From: Gymnorhina tibicen
Lineage: Eukaryota > Chordata > Aves > Passeriformes > Artamidae
Reading direction: 5' to 3'
NCBI GenBank assembly: GCA_013399875.1
Contig: VXAZ01009370.1
Location: forward strand, 438,015 to 502,014
DNA: 64,000 nt
A model generated the notes under the pieces. It did not search any database. It saw only the letters and a program-made list of their open reading frames with translations, and was not told the origin of the DNA. How positions within the stretch are numbered: position 1 is the stretch's first letter; every line of letters starts with the position of its first letter. The translations under genes and the position numbers were made by a program. Shown here piece by piece: positions 1 to 12,356 of this stretch.

Positions 1-479
1 GGTCAGCGTCTTAATGGTTTTCGCTGTGTATATACCGGGATAATTCCTCTCCAAACACAAATCCAGCACCTCCTCGGCGAGCCACAGCCTCTGTTTGAAG
101 GAGCACAAGAGCATCCATAGCTGAGGAGGTACAGGAGTACAGACACGTAGAGCTTCTATATTGAAACAGGAGGGAAGAGGCTCCAACTTCACCTCCTTGC
201 AATGCAGCCCAAGATGAGGAAAGGGAACAGCACTGGAGTTCCTCTGAAGTCCCTCATCTCAGCAAAGACCGGATTCACTCCACTCTGTCAAAGGGGATGT
301 TCAAATCCTTGGCACCAGTATTGTGGAGGCAGCTCTGAAAAATCTCTGGTGGTGGGTGGATAAAAAGGGCACCAGTGGAGATGAGAAAGAAAGAAAGAAG
401 AGAGGGAGGAATCTTAGAGGAAGAAGAACCTTCTTAATAGGTTTTATTGATTTAACCCAAAGAGAGAACAGTAGGGGGA
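1..479. other. No gene recognised (left edge)
   Basis: Mixed-composition single-copy DNA. Short open frames on both strands show no domain or codon pattern I recognise. A purine-rich patch (GAAAGAAAGAAG type) lies near 385-430. No CR1, RNA gene or CpG cluster is seen. Confidence 0.4.
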
Positions 480-630
480 AATACATGCCATTTAAATGTA
501 AACCAGCAATAAAAATAATCATTAGAGTCATAATCTCAATCTGTTAGCATTTTATGTAGAAATGATCTTAATGGGAAATATTTTCTGAGTAAACTATTTG
601 CATTTACTTAGTATGAAGGAGCCTCTTAAA
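480..630. other. AT-rich island, candidate conserved non-coding element
   Basis: An AT-rich stretch with several homeodomain-type TAAT/ATTA cores (AATAATCATTAGAG, TCTTAATGGG) and no low-complexity or transposon signature. Flanking DNA is clearly more GC-rich. This is typical of avian enhancers near developmental genes. Only composition and motif density are seen; conservation is inferred. Confidence 0.35.
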
Positions 631-2984
631 TATAACTCAATCATTATCACGGACTTTTTTTCAGGGGTTGTTTTCAGTACTCAGTTCTTGCAAGTGCCTG
701 ATGATTTCACAGCCCCTGCAGAGCCTGACTTGGAGAAGCTGCTGGCCCACCCCAGCTGGGATCTCCTGTCCATATCCCTGTGGATGTTCCTGTTTCCATA
801 CTGGAAATATCCGTGGACTTCAATGGCAGAAATCCTCACTCTCCACCCAAATGGTGATGAGACTTTGTGAATGGCCAAGGAGGCTGCATCACTTGCTCAG
901 ATCTTTTGAGCTGTAATTGAGGAACAGTAACTTCAGAGCATGTTTCCAGGCCCTGCGTATTCCAGAAGAAGTGGGAACCACCTGACCATCTCCTTTAGCT
1001 TTCTCTTTTGTAAAAGAAGAGGAAAATGAGGGGTTTTCCCTTTGCGGACGAGCTGCAGGGCTGGCAGTGAAGATCCAGGGCAGGGAGCCCTTTCCTGGTG
1101 CGGGAGGGGAGATTGGATGTGTCCACCTGTATCTCAGAAGGAGCTTTCCTGGTCAGTGCCTTGTCCCCAGGATCAGTCCCCGTGGGGACACGGCGCTGCC
1201 CACGTGCAGGTGCTCAGGGGAGGTCACTGTCCCTACGACTCCCACGCCATGCACATCTCAGCCGCAAAGAAAGGAATAAGCACCCTCTTCTGCCTGGGAA
1301 TACCTTTTAATCTTCTTGCCAGATTTTCATACCCTAGTCCGGACTCCCAGCTGGGCCAGGTATGATCTCATTTAGCATTCCATGCACAGAGGCAGCTAAA
1401 CCAAGGCTGTTGTTTTATCCCATGCACTGGCAGGGGCTGGGGATGCTCTCCCTGATGGCACTGGGGGTTCTCACCACCCTGCAGCAGCCATACCTTGCCC
1501 CAGAAGGGAGAACATCCCATGGAGGCGGGCACCTGGACCAGCATCCCCAGTGCTGGGAAGCTCACCAGCCCCTTGCAGACCTGCTGGTGGCAGGACACTT
1601 GTGGGCAGCAGGTGCCAGAGCAGCAGCTCTCCACGGGCCAGGCAATGCCAGGGTGCCATGCCAGCAGCTGCCACTGGCAAAACCCACTGCAGCTCCTCGA
1701 GTGGGTCTGGCCCTGTGTCCACAGCCTCGGGAGCTGGTCTGGCCCTGTGTCCACAGCCTGGGGAGCTGGTCTGGCCCCCGATGCCCTGCTCATCGCCAGG
1801 TCTCCAAACTCACAGTGGCCCTCACGCTGTGTGGGTAATTCAGGCTCGCAAGGGGGTTATTAAAATCCATTCAAAGCCAATGTCAGCCAGTTCGGTGTTA
1901 ATGTCAGTGGCTGAGAGGCACAGCAGGAGTGGGTGGAGAAGGGCTTTGATTTCCCCACTCTAATTTCCAAGCGGGGTGGGCTTGGCAGGCGGTGATGGGG
2001 AAGGGGGACAGTGGCGGGTGGGAGCGTGCGGTGCCGCGTGTCACACAGCAGACAGGCGGGACTCGTGGTTTCATCCCGGCGGCCAAACATTTCACTCCAC
2101 GTTTTGCTTGACAGCATCTCTCCCTGGCTGGCCGTTCCAGAGGCATGTTATCTGCCAGGATCCCAGCAGGTGAGTCTGCCTGAGCAATCAGCTCCGCACA
2201 GAGGCTGGGAAGGGGCTGTTGGTGCTGCTCCACACGGGGCTCCATCAGGTATTTCAGGTGGATCAGGCATCACACCCAGGCACTTCCCATCGGGTGCATT
2301 TGGGAGGTCACGTCCCAACTTCTGCACTGACTCGCAGCCCCTCAAACCTGCCGGGGCTGAAAGCAAGGCTGGAGTTTGCTCACGTCGTTCGGGTGAGTCC
2401 GAACCATCCCCCGGACTTTGAAAAAAGTCTGGGTAATTTCAGGATGTGACTGGCATCATGCAGGCTAAGATAAGAGTAATCGGAGCTCTGGGCCATAAGC
2501 CGATTCCTTGCATATGACAGGAAGGAATTAGCCCCGTCTCTCCACCCGGCAGCGTTTGTACACATGGTCACACACCTGGCGGGGTCTGAGCCATGGGGAC
2601 ACGTGTGACCCGATGCTTGCCAGGGATGGGGTGACAAGGATCCTTGCAGGCAGTGCAGAAGTCCCACGGGCAGAAGAAGGGGCACGGACCGCAGAGGACC
2701 GCAGAGGAAATCTGCTCCAACCATCATTCACAGGGCGGGTATTGCCCCACCTCCTCGCATGGGCACGGCAGTGTTGGGAACCCCCAGGTCTCCTTCCCAA
2801 GAGGTCCTGCCCTGGTTCTCCCTCGGTTTCAGCATCTGTTTGCAGTGGGGATTCCTCCACATTGGCTGGGAAATGCATTGCAGTCTCTTAATAGCTCATC
2901 CTGGCTGGGAGCTCTTCCTCGTATGTAAATACAATGTGTATAACAGTGGCCTCATTTCACACTATAGGAGTGCATCAGACACAG
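631..2984. other. GC-moderate stretch without a recognised gene
   Basis: Single-copy DNA rich in CAG/CTG and CCA/TGG words, which produces many overlapping short open frames on both strands. A TTTTTTTCAG acceptor-like string at about 655-664 is followed by an open frame to about 868, with no donor or polyadenylation signal to make an exon. A short tandem repeat inside is listed separately. Confidence 0.4.
1705..1778. repeat. 32-bp tandem repeat, about 2.3 copies
   Basis: The unit beginning GTCTGGCCCTGTGTCCACAG starts at 1705, 1737 and, partially, 1769, so the period is 32 bp. The first two copies differ at one visible position (CTCGGG against CTGGGG). This is a small minisatellite, probably made by replication slippage. 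Confidence 0.9.
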
Positions 2985-3195
2985 CTAAAGGTACTGAAGA
3001 TGGCTTAAATGATCCAAATTTAACATTTGGTTATGTAGGCTGAATATTTCGGTGAGTTTTTAGGTTAGAATGTGCTGTAAATGGAGCCTGACCTCCTAGG
3101 CAGTGAATTTTACCCAGAGATTTAAATCAAGTCTGACCATTAAGCTTCACCCTTCTGACAGAAAAAAATTAGTCTGGTTCATAAGCAAGGGGGGC
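2985..3195. other. AT-rich island, candidate conserved non-coding element
   Basis: An AT-rich, non-repetitive stretch with words such as AAATGATCCAAATTTAACA and GAGATTTAAATC. It stands out from the more GC-rich flanks. No coding frame spans it. Function is inferred from composition only. Confidence 0.3.
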
Positions 3196-5555
3196 AGCAG
3201 CTGAAGGCAGACTGGTCGCAAGCCACAAGATCAAATTGCTGAACGACATCTGTGAAGGGCAGCAGGTCCTGCCTGATGATACATCCACAATCCAGGTTAT
3301 TTTGCTTTAGCTTGTCTGATTTGTGAATGGAGGGTAACAAACAGTTCTGAGGTCAAAGCCAGTGTTCAAAAGCAGTATTTGGTGCTGCTGTTTTCACCTA
3401 GGAAATAGCTGCTATTCAGAAATCAGCGGTATTAGAGAAAAGTGAAACTCTAGTTGCCAGCAATCTGCCAGATGGGTCAATGAGGTGGTTTAGGGCGGCA
3501 GGACCATCGAGTGGCACTAGCAGACCCAAGTCCCATCCCATGTCCCTTGGGAGAGCGGCCAGGGAGGTGGGAAGGAGCTGCATCTCCCTGCAGCCGGCGT
3601 CCCGTGCCACGTGGCAGGTTACCAAGCAGCTGAGAGCGGGAGGTGATTTCTTTTGCCAGTTTTCTAATTTATCTAATGAGCAAGAAAATAAATCAAGCTG
3701 ACAGTCACCCAGGTGGTTTTGAGCCTCAGCTCCTCACAGTCCCCTTGTTCTCCCAGCCCATTTTATACCAGGGTTACAACCCAAGTACACAGCACTGACT
3801 CCTGCTATAATCTTTTCTTTACCAACGTCACTTAGCAGATGGAGTCATTTAGATGTGCTCACGTTTAAATGAGTGGCTTGCCCTGAAAGGGACAGAGCTG
3901 GGGCTGCTGGCAAGGTTTTCGGGATCGTTAGCCTAGAAAATGCTTAGCAGGGGAAGCAGTTGGCAGGCAGATTTCACGGACATGGCACCGCTGTCCTCTG
4001 CCAGCAAAATTACAAGGCTGAAATCCTGGAGCTGGATGGGGCCAAACTGCTCACAGCAAACAATTTAATTGATGAATGAAGTGAATTGCCCAGGAGACGG
4101 GTTTTAGTCATCTGCTCACTGCATGAAGCTGCTTGGAGAAGGGTTTGCACAGTCGGGTGTCGCCCGGGATGGGCTGGCTGGGGCTCCCCGTGGTGGGAAC
4201 CTTCACCAGAGCCCCCTGGGCACCTCCTCCCTGGCTGAGCAGCCCAGTGCTGTGAGCCTGGCTACCTCCAGGCTTGCCAGCCCAAGGCACTTACAGATGT
4301 TACTGTAGCTCCTAAGCCTTCGTGGCTGGACCAGTGCTGGGACCACGCAGAAGACCTCAGCACTCGGTGCTGGAAACTGAGCCAGCACAATATAAGGAAG
4401 AACAGCACCAATCTAAACAGCAAAAGCTACTTTTCAGCTCCTGCAAGAAATTCCACAGCAGTCTGAGAGGTCTCTCCTCTCTAGCTCCCTGACCTCCTGC
4501 ACAAGGCTACCTCCATAAGCTCCTTTCATTTGGTCTAATAAAGTAAATTAGTTCTCCAGCTCTTCCAAGGAGAATAGGCATAAAAATGTACATTGAGATG
4601 AATGCTTACAACCCTTGAAAACACCTCTTGCTTGTGAAAAGGCTTCTGAGGAATGAATAGAAGGGACAATGATTACCAAAAAAGGAGGCAATATTGTTCA
4701 TGCCGCCTGGGCAGCATTTGACCCAGCCCTTGCAAAGGCTGGGGAGAAAAAGGAGGAAGAAGGCAGGGAGCTGAGACGCTAATGGCAATCATTGCTCTGT
4801 TGGGAGCAATATCTCAGTGTCCATGGAGATCAATCGCAAATTATTCAGCCTAATAGTTCTCAAAACAAACTCTTATTCTGCTCCTTTGTGGCAGGCACGA
4901 AGCTTTCTCTGCAAGGCCCATTTTACATCTTGGGTAACTCGGTGCTGGATGGTGTAACGCTCCATTGTGAAATCCCTGCAGGAGCCTTTGATGCCGGCAC
5001 CTTCCAGACGAGACGCAGAGCTTATCAGCTCAAATAACACAACTGTCTTTTATCCTTCGTGTCCCAAGCCTGCTGTTTTGGCACTTATATTTGTAATTCA
5101 TTGCCTGGCTCTGGGTCTGGATCCATCTGGACAGGCAAACTGTCTTATCTGTCTGCATTGCTGAGATATTTGTGTCTGCCCCGAGGGACCCGAGCACCTA
5201 AGCTCTGCTTATCTTCATTGAGGCTTAGGTTCCTAATTGGTTAAAAGTCATTTTGGAAAGGTGGTCTTAAGGGCTGTAGGCTTGAAGATGCTTTCAAAAT
5301 GCCTACCCCCAGGCCAGGCTGTCCATCTTTCCCTGGGACTGCATCCCTGATCTGGTCTGGCTTCCAGAGATGCCAGTGCACCTCCAGCTCTGCTGTCCCT
5401 CCCTTCCAGATCAGTGCCAGCCCATGGACCTGCCCGCCTTTCACCTGCACTACATTTTCTTCAAAAAAGGACAAATGAGGTGGAAGAAGAAAAGGTGAAA
5501 ACATGATAATAGCTGTGGGAAAAGGCCGCTGCTAAAGATTTGACAATGCTGGAAA
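3196..5555. other. No gene recognised
   Basis: Mixed-composition DNA without CR1 ends, CpG clusters or long tandem repeats. AAATAAATCAAG near 3687 and AATAAAGTAAATTAG near 4538 are too isolated to call a transcript end. Open frames are short and unassignable. Confidence 0.4.
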
Positions 5556-6190
5556 TAGAGGCTCAGAGAAAAGTTTTTCTCCAAAAATTATTCTTTTCAA
5601 TCTCAACAGCACAGTGAAGAGAAGTTTAAGCACACTTTTTAGCACCTTTTGTACTCAAATTCAAAATTCACCTGTCTAACCAAGCAATAACAGAAATAAT
5701 CTTTTTTTATCCAGCTGCACATTTTGCTACAGAAATTTGTTTCCATTAAGCTATTCCCTTTTGTCCTCTTAGAAAGCATATTTTAAATAATAACAGTGTA
5801 AAAAAAAAAATTACATACTACCCAAAAAACTCAACCCTGTCAACCGTGCACTTTTATATAAAAGTTATCTCCCTCTTTCAATGGATTGATGAAAACCCTT
5901 TTCATAATGTCAAGGTGGAGATGAGGAAGAGGGAGAAAATTTCAAAGTGCCCAGCACAGCTAGTCATTTGAACAGGGAACATGGGGCAAAATCTGGTCTT
6001 AGAAAACTGAGCTACAGCTCCAACACAAACCCAATGTTCTTTTCCTGCTTTGTGAAACAGAATTTTGTAGAAGTTAGGATGCAGGCACACATTGCACTTC
6101 TCATCCGTGGGAGAAAAATAATGTGCTTTTTCCACATTCCTTAAATCTCAATAGAAGAACGTGAATTCGACCTTTAAAAAAATAAAAGTT
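5556..6190. other. AT-rich stretch
   Basis: AT-rich DNA with an A run at about 5800-5810 and the small palindrome TTTTATATAAAA near 5851. It may include conserved non-coding sequence. No gene or recognisable transposon is seen. Confidence 0.3.
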
Positions 6191-7130
6191 AAAAACGCAA
6201 CCATGATAACTTTCACTGCTACCACGCTTTCAGGAGGGCAGCAGCCGCAGCTCAGCCGCTCAGGGCTTCCCCAGGAAGGTCAGCACTCCGAGATGAGTCC
6301 CACCAGGAACCACCCCACGAACAGCAGTGTGAGAAACACAACCCTGGCTCACTGTCCACGTCTGCACCAGACTCTTTCCGACTGGGAATGAATGCCATGA
6401 GGCTCCCCTTCACCATCCGCTCCTGGGGAGGATTTCCCAGCACTGGAGCCCTCTCCAGAAAGACTCGCTCTGTCCCTGCTGGCTCTGTCCCACGGGCAGC
6501 TGTCTCACACCAGCTACTCCTCTCACTCCAGACATGCCACGGACAAGGCCACCCCTCACCTCTGAGCCTGAGTGTCACTGCTGGTTCCAGCCACAGTCCT
6601 GAACGTCTCCTAGTTGTTGTCCTCAGGGGCTGGGAGGCACACTGGACACGGCATTCGGGATCCCACAAGGCGGTCACCAAGCCCAGTATTTGAACTGCAA
6701 GGATAAAAGAGAAAGCATAAGAGGGAGCTTCATCAGAGGGGATAAAAGATTGGATGATGGCTTGATTAACACCAAGCCATGCCAGGGACAGAACAGCTGC
6801 TTAAGCCATGGATCAAACACAGAGACACAGGGACCAGAGGTGAAGGGGAAGAAGACCACAGGGAGGTCCAAATGAGAGCAGCTGCTCAACAGAGTAACTA
6901 AAAGGGAAAAGAAATCCACTTGCCAGTGGAAGAGGGACTGTGAGAAATGCTGGAAGGGGACCTGGGACTGAAGTAGAAAGAACAGGACAAATGCCAGACA
7001 GGGATGAAAAAAGATGCAAGGAAGATGGATAGCTCTGGGCATGCCCAGGGCAGATGGTACAAAACATCAATGCAGAGCTTCTGGAGGAGTGAGGAGCCAC
7101 TGCCACCACCGGCACCGGCCATCCAGCATG
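6191..7130. other. No gene recognised; purine-rich right half
   Basis: The first half is GC-moderate. From about 6690 to 7030 the + strand is purine-rich (repeated AGAGG, AAAGGG and GGGAAG words), which leaves the minus strand open over long pyrimidine-coded frames with a Leu/Ser/Pro bias. That bias reflects composition and not a protein. Confidence 0.35.
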
Positions 7131-7490
7131 TGCAGGTTTTAACAAGCTTAATAATCCTCATTACACCCGAAGGTTGGTCTCATAAATGTCTTTTTAAATC
7201 TTAGGTGTGATTTTATTGCTCTCAGTGGTCAGTTCCCACACCCTCGTTGTTTTCCTATCACTTTTGGATGCCTGGCTGGCCAGGGCTCTCTCTGCTTCCC
7301 ACTGCTGTCAGTTCCTGCTCACCTGTGCTGCCAAACAACCACTACAGCAAGAAGTGACATTGAGTGTAACCGTACTCATCTTTGTGATATTCAATGTCTT
7401 GTTTTATTATCATCTACACAGTAACAATAATAGCAATATTAGTGACAACCATTTTGTTACTCCTCCTGTTAGTAATATTCAGACATGACC
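7131..7490. other. AT-rich island, candidate conserved non-coding element
   Basis: Contains AAGCTTAATAATCCTCATTA near 7144 and ATTATCATCTACACAGTAAC near 7406, rich in ATTA/TAAT cores. It is non-repetitive and has no convincing coding frame. Confidence 0.3.
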
Positions 7491-8507
7491 TAAGAGGTAT
7501 TTCAGAAAGACAACACAAATCCAGTGCAAGATCCAGGAGAACGGGGCAGTTAATTAAATGTCAGAGTGACAGACAGAGCTGGGACAAGCCTGGAACAGTA
7601 TCAGAGAGCTGGACAACCTCTGACAAGCGCAGGGAGATGGATGGATCTGGGACACGTCCCAGACCTCTCCCCCAGCAGAGGCAGAACCCTCTTACCCGCA
7701 CGCATCTTTAAACACAGCACTGCTCCCTCTCTGTCACCGCTTCATTGACTTATGCAGGTGAGGAAATTTGCTGGGGAAAGCTGCTTTCCAAGCCGTGTCA
7801 CTGATCACAGCCTGATCCAGTGACATTTTTATACCTCCAAATGGTGCAAAGGAAAGAAAGAGCCCCACTGAAAACGACAGTGTCTTAGAAGCGTGTTTTA
7901 CCAGCATATGTGTGAACTCACAGCAGGTAGGGGTTTATTTTGCAAAAGATTTCTTCTCCTCTTTCCCAACTAGACATTCATAAGAGAGGCAGGGGGTGGC
8001 TGGGGAATATGGAGAGAGAATGGCAGCCGGAGGGTGTTCCAAAACTCCAAGAATATTAGAGAACAAAAGGAAGCCTGTGACAGATACCGGGCAATCTGTA
8101 AGCCATCGGGAAGAGTGGAGAGCATAATAGACTAATCAATCAGGCAGACAAGGGTGAAGTGTCACGGGGAGGCAATAGGTAGTTGGAGGTCAGTTATGAA
8201 ATACAGTCTCTAAATTGGAAGGAGAAGGGCAGCAGCACAAGAACAGTGGTAGGTGTTTGAATGCAGGCAGGTGAACGTTGGATTGGTGATTTCCAGGAGA
8301 GTGGATGTTGGATGGGAATATTATGGGGGTAAGGAAAAAATAACCTGGTATTTCAGAGACAGGCACATACTCTGTGAAGTGAAAGGCTGAGCTGGCGAGA
8401 CTTTAAAGTGTTGTTCCATTTCAGAAAATGCTGCTGGGAAGACAGACGGTAGGGCTCCCTGGTGCTTTTTCCTCTGGGTTTCCAGACAAAGTTTGTCAGG
8501 TTTAGAT

Positions 8508-8542
<35 letters not shown>

Positions 8543-8860
8543 AGAAAGTGATGCTTTTCCTAAACGTAAGTCCTGCAAATAACAGCTGGGATCTGAAAGC
8601 CAAGCCAGATCCTTTCTAGCTGGTGCTTTCTCATCAGCATGCGTAATCTCTAATCTGGTTAGCAGAGATGCAGGGAAGCTGCACGCTGCCACGCATGAGA
8701 AGACGGGGATTCTGCAGGTGAATTTAATTACTCCTTCCACAGAGAAAGTGGGAGTCAATAAGGCACCACTCACCCTCCATTAGCTACCTGGGCTGCACAG
8801 GCCCAACAAGAAACCAGGCAGCGCCATTTGCTGCTCTTTCTAAGCTAAGCAGGAATAGCA
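7491..8860. other. No gene recognised
   Basis: Mixed-composition DNA interrupted only by a 32-nt A homopolymer at 8510-8541. No splice-bounded frame or CR1 is seen. Confidence 0.35.
8510..8541. repeat. Poly(A) homopolymer, 32 nt
   Basis: Uninterrupted A run. No processed-transcript body or target-site duplication is visible beside it, so I call it a simple repeat and not the tail of a retrocopy. Confidence 0.95.
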
Positions 8861-9150
8861 GAGTTGCACCCAAAGAAAAGCTTGACTTAACACGAAGTAA
8901 TTTCTACCAACACTTTCCTGACCTTAGCTGCATATTACAAAGATGTCACACAGTCCTTCTAAGAACAGTTAGACCCGAGCAATTAGAGCTGAATGAACAA
9001 TTCCTAATGAATAATCGTTTGGCAAACTTCACCTCATTTTACGCTCACGAAACATTCACACTTTGCAGATTGCAAAGTCCTCACATTTCTTTTCAATGGA
9101 TATAACTTGCTGGTTTTTTCTGCTGAGCAAATAGCAACACAACAGTTCAT
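8861..9150. other. AT-rich island, candidate conserved non-coding element
   Basis: A non-repetitive stretch with several homeodomain-like cores (GAGCAATTAGAGC, TCCTAATGAATAATCG). It contains the repeated word TTTGCAGATTGCAAAG near 9061, an inverted CTTTGCA/TTGCAAAG arrangement resembling POU or C/EBP half sites. Enhancer function is inferred. Confidence 0.4.
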
Positions 9151-10452
9151 TGAAAAATGGACATTCGAGCACAGGCTGGGTGGATGGGTTATGCCAGACA
9201 CGTGGTGCTGTTCTTCCAGTTCTTCCACTGGGTGAGGGATTGGAGCGGCTCCAAGAAATGCAAATCAGGACTGTTACCCCTCTTGTTTGAAATTCCCTTC
9301 TGCCAAATCTGTCAGTGCTGGAGCACGCTGACTGGGCTGAGCCATGGACATGGGCGGTGTGGGAAGGGAGCCAGCTGTGGTTCCTCTACAACTGATGGAG
9401 AAGGCCAGGTATTGTCAGAGCCATTGGAGAGGCAGACACCAAGGACTCACTGGAGAACCTGGAGACCTTAAGATGATGACCCCAACTCCCTCAAACCCTT
9501 AAAACCACCTGCTTAACCCTCCATGCTCAGTGCTGGCCAGGGCTGTGGAGAAAGGGGCACAGGTGAGCAGCCCAGGAGGTGGAAGCACTGGTGAGGCTGG
9601 ACCAAGGCTGGCAGCCGAGCTGCTGGTGGCTGAAGAAGCTGAGAACAACGTGTGCTGTAACACGCAGGGGGATAACAGAGTGTGGGGCAATAAATCAGGC
9701 ACTCAAAGCAGAGCATATCAGGAGATCAATGGGACAGACATTAGACCAAAGGAGCAAACTCCAGAGAGACAGGAGCAATTCTTTTCCTCCTCCTTCTCCC
9801 CCGTTGCTAAGGATTTTTTTTCCCCATTTAATACCATCCTCATTGTTTTTAAATGAACAGCAAAGCCGGTGGGTTCCACGTGGCATTAGAAATGTGTTTG
9901 TGAAAGGGAGAACGACTGGCTCCTAGCAGGATTTGATAAAAGCCTCTCCAAGTTCTGAGTGATTTACAGCTGGAGAAAACAAACACGGACTGATACAAAT
10001 GCAGAGAGAGGCAGAGCCGGCACCGACATCCAGGTACACTCAATTACCAATTCATCAGCCCAAGTGAACTTGAAGGGCTTTTCAAACTCTACAAGGCTCT
10101 AAATTAAAGGAAATCTTTAGATGGATAACGTTCTGCAGTGGGGGAGAAGAAGACTAATTTGTTGATCTTCATCTCAGGAGCCCCGGCCTTTTGTGGGCAA
10201 AGGGCCACGGGAAAGGGGTGCAGGCAGCTCCCACTCCCCATGTGGGACCAGGGAATGGACCAAACATCAGGATGATGTCCACACACTGTTGAAAAGCTGT
10301 CAGCACACAGCTTTCCCCCTCTCCTCACTGTGCCAGTCCCCAAACAACCTTTTTTTCCCCTATCTCTACTAAAAACTTTGCTTTCACCTGCCCTGGAGGT
10401 AATCGTGGCAAAGCTATGAAAATATACAATTTTTTTTGGTTCATTGGCTCAA

Positions 10453-10454
<2 letters not shown>
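9151..10454. other. No gene recognised
   Basis: GC-moderate, single-copy DNA with only short open frames. A weakly purine-rich segment lies near 9530-9640. No repeat family is recognised. Confidence 0.35.

Positions 10455-10493
<39 letters not shown>
10455..10493. repeat. Poly(A) homopolymer, 39 nt
   Basis: Uninterrupted A run ending 21 bases before an assembly gap. Another A run of 10 starts directly after the gap. The locus is hard to sequence and assemble. Confidence 0.95.
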
Positions 10494-10495
<2 letters not shown>

Positions 10496-10514
10496 ACACA
10501 GAACCCCCAAATGG

Positions 10515-10565
10515 NNNNNNNNNNNNNNNNNNNNNNNNNNNNNNNNNNNNNNNNNNNNNNNNNNN
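10515..10565. other. Assembly gap, 51 N
   Basis: A block of 51 N. Its left flank ends in CCCCCAAATGG after a 39-nt A run. Its right flank begins with 10 A and continues through purine-rich sequence to ACCCCAAATTGG. The similar CCCCAAA(T)TGG words on both sides suggest a collapsed A-rich or CCCCAAA-type minisatellite. The true length is unknown. Confidence 0.95.
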
Positions 10566-10680
10566 AAAAAAAAAAGAGGAAAAAAATCACTGCACAGTGA
10601 CCCCAAATTGGAATTGTCCAGGCTCTCCACAGCAAAAAAAATAAAAAATATATATATAAAAAGATATATATCTATGGTCA
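10566..10680. repeat. A-rich and AT-rich low-complexity sequence after the gap
   Basis: Runs of A, then AAAATATATATATAAAAAG and ATATATATC near 10640-10672. Low complexity; no gene. Confidence 0.7.
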
Positions 10681-12114
10681 AACAATGGTTTAATTCAATC
10701 TGAAACTAACTCATGGGGAATGTCATTTTTCCCTCCGTCCCCTGCCCAGAAACCCATTTTTTCACAAGGAGAGATGATTTACAGCTTCCCAGCTCCACGC
10801 TCCAGCAGCACTGACACAGCCACAAGTGTTTGATATCCTCCCCTGTTCCATGAAGCTCCTCCGTGCTGGGACACGGGGCCCTTCAGTGCTATTCTGCTAC
10901 AAACTCCGAGGCAGCTGGGGGCAGGAACAGAGGGAGTCTGGCTGCTGAGAGACTGCAGGGAACTCTTTGTTAGCTGTTCATGCAGAAACTGTTTTGATTT
11001 CAGTGTCTAATTGATATCTTGGGGAAATCTCAGCAAAAGACAGTGTGTCCTCCCCAGACCCCACCTGTGTGTGCTCAGTTGAGGGGCCCCACGCTGCCAG
11101 TGCTGATGGAGCCCCAAGGCTGTGGGGCTGTCCCTGTATCCCTGCTCCACATCCTCGTCCCACAGGTTTGGAGAGCTGAACCAGCCCTGGGGGCAGGCTG
11201 GAAGGGTGGGTGCTGAGCTCCACTGCTGCTCAAATTTCTGGCAGAGAGGAGACTTTGGAGAGTTCTGTGCCGTGATGTCTGTTCATCAGCAAGGAGAGCT
11301 GTGTCAGCCTCCAGCCTCACTCAGGAGCAGGGACTGCCTGCATCCCTGTGGAAGCTGCCAGCATCATCCCTCCTCCTGCCAGAAGCAGCATCAAGCCCTT
11401 AATTTTCCACTGGATATCAGCCCTCCTCTTTCCTCCGGCCTCCTCCAAAGACAGCAGCCATTGCTCACACATGCAGCTCCAAGGCTGGCTCTGAACTATT
11501 TAAAAGCACAGCAGGTATTTTAATTATTCACATCAAGCGCGCCTTGCTTGCTAACGACTCTCTGAAGCTGTCATAGCTGCACGGGGTGCAGCAGAGCCCT
11601 GCCAGCAGCTTCCCATGGCCTGGCCTTGGGGCAAAGCCTGGGTCTGCAGAACAACCATGATCCAGTGCTGCCACTGAGGGCAGAGGTGGCACGGGGACAC
11701 TCGGGTGAGGAGCACCCTGGCAGATCTGTCTGGTCCCATGGGCACTTGCCCACCCAGCCCGTTGTCCACCCTCCTGCCTGGCACCTTGCATCCTCCCGGC
11801 CAGGGGTATGAGCCAAATGCTTTGCTGTTACTGCGAGCTGCCGTGCCCCACACTGATAGATTAGCTCTTGTCATATTTTAAGGGCACTGGAATTACCAAA
11901 ATGCAAGGAAACAGAGAGGTACTTGTACAGCACAGCTGGGCGGCTTCAGATGAAGACACTGGAGGGGATGACACACTTCCTTGTTGCCTTGAGCTGCTCC
12001 CAGGGTTTGATGCAAGGAGCTGCTTTGGAAATCAAGCCCTTGCCACCCTGCAGCAATGTCTTTATTTGCTTCTTCCTTCCCAGTACCCTCAAAAATATTT
12101 GCTGCAATATCATC
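10681..12114. other. No gene recognised
   Basis: A small AT-rich patch at 10968-11030 (TCTAATTGATATC) is followed by GC-moderate DNA rich in CAG/CTG. Sequence from about 11900 to 12114 may be an older, diverged 5' extension of the CR1 copy that follows, but I could not align it convincingly. Confidence 0.35.
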
Positions 12115-12356
12115 ACTCTTCTTAGAGACATTAGGAAAAGGTTCTTTGCCCAGAGGGTGTTTGGGCACTGGAACAGGCTCCCCAGGGAAGTTGTTGCAGC
12201 ACCAAGACTACCAGAGTTCAAGAAAAGTTTAAATGATGCTCTCAGGTGAATGGTGTGATTCTTGGGGTTGGTTGTCTTGAGCAGGGCCAGGAGCTGGACT
12301 CAATGGCCCTTCTTGGACCCCTTCCAACTCAGGATATTCTATGATTCTGTGATTCT
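12115..12356 (+). mobile_element. CR1 LINE, 5'-truncated 3' end
   Basis: The segment carries the typical avian CR1 3' region. A 'gacattaggaaaaggttc...agagggtg' start is followed by 'cactggaacaggctccccaggga', then 'ggagctggactcaatggccc' and 'cccttccaactcaggatat'. The end is the characteristic tandem octamer-like tail ATTCTATGATTCTGTGATTCT (12336-12356). CR1 elements move by target-primed reverse transcription and are usually 5'-truncated, as here. Reverse transcriptase and endonuclease domains are absent, so this copy is dead. Confidence 0.9.

Noticed and set aside
8510..8541. Poly(A) run as the tail of a processed pseudogene
   Set aside because: No transcript-like body upstream and no flanking target-site duplication could be seen.
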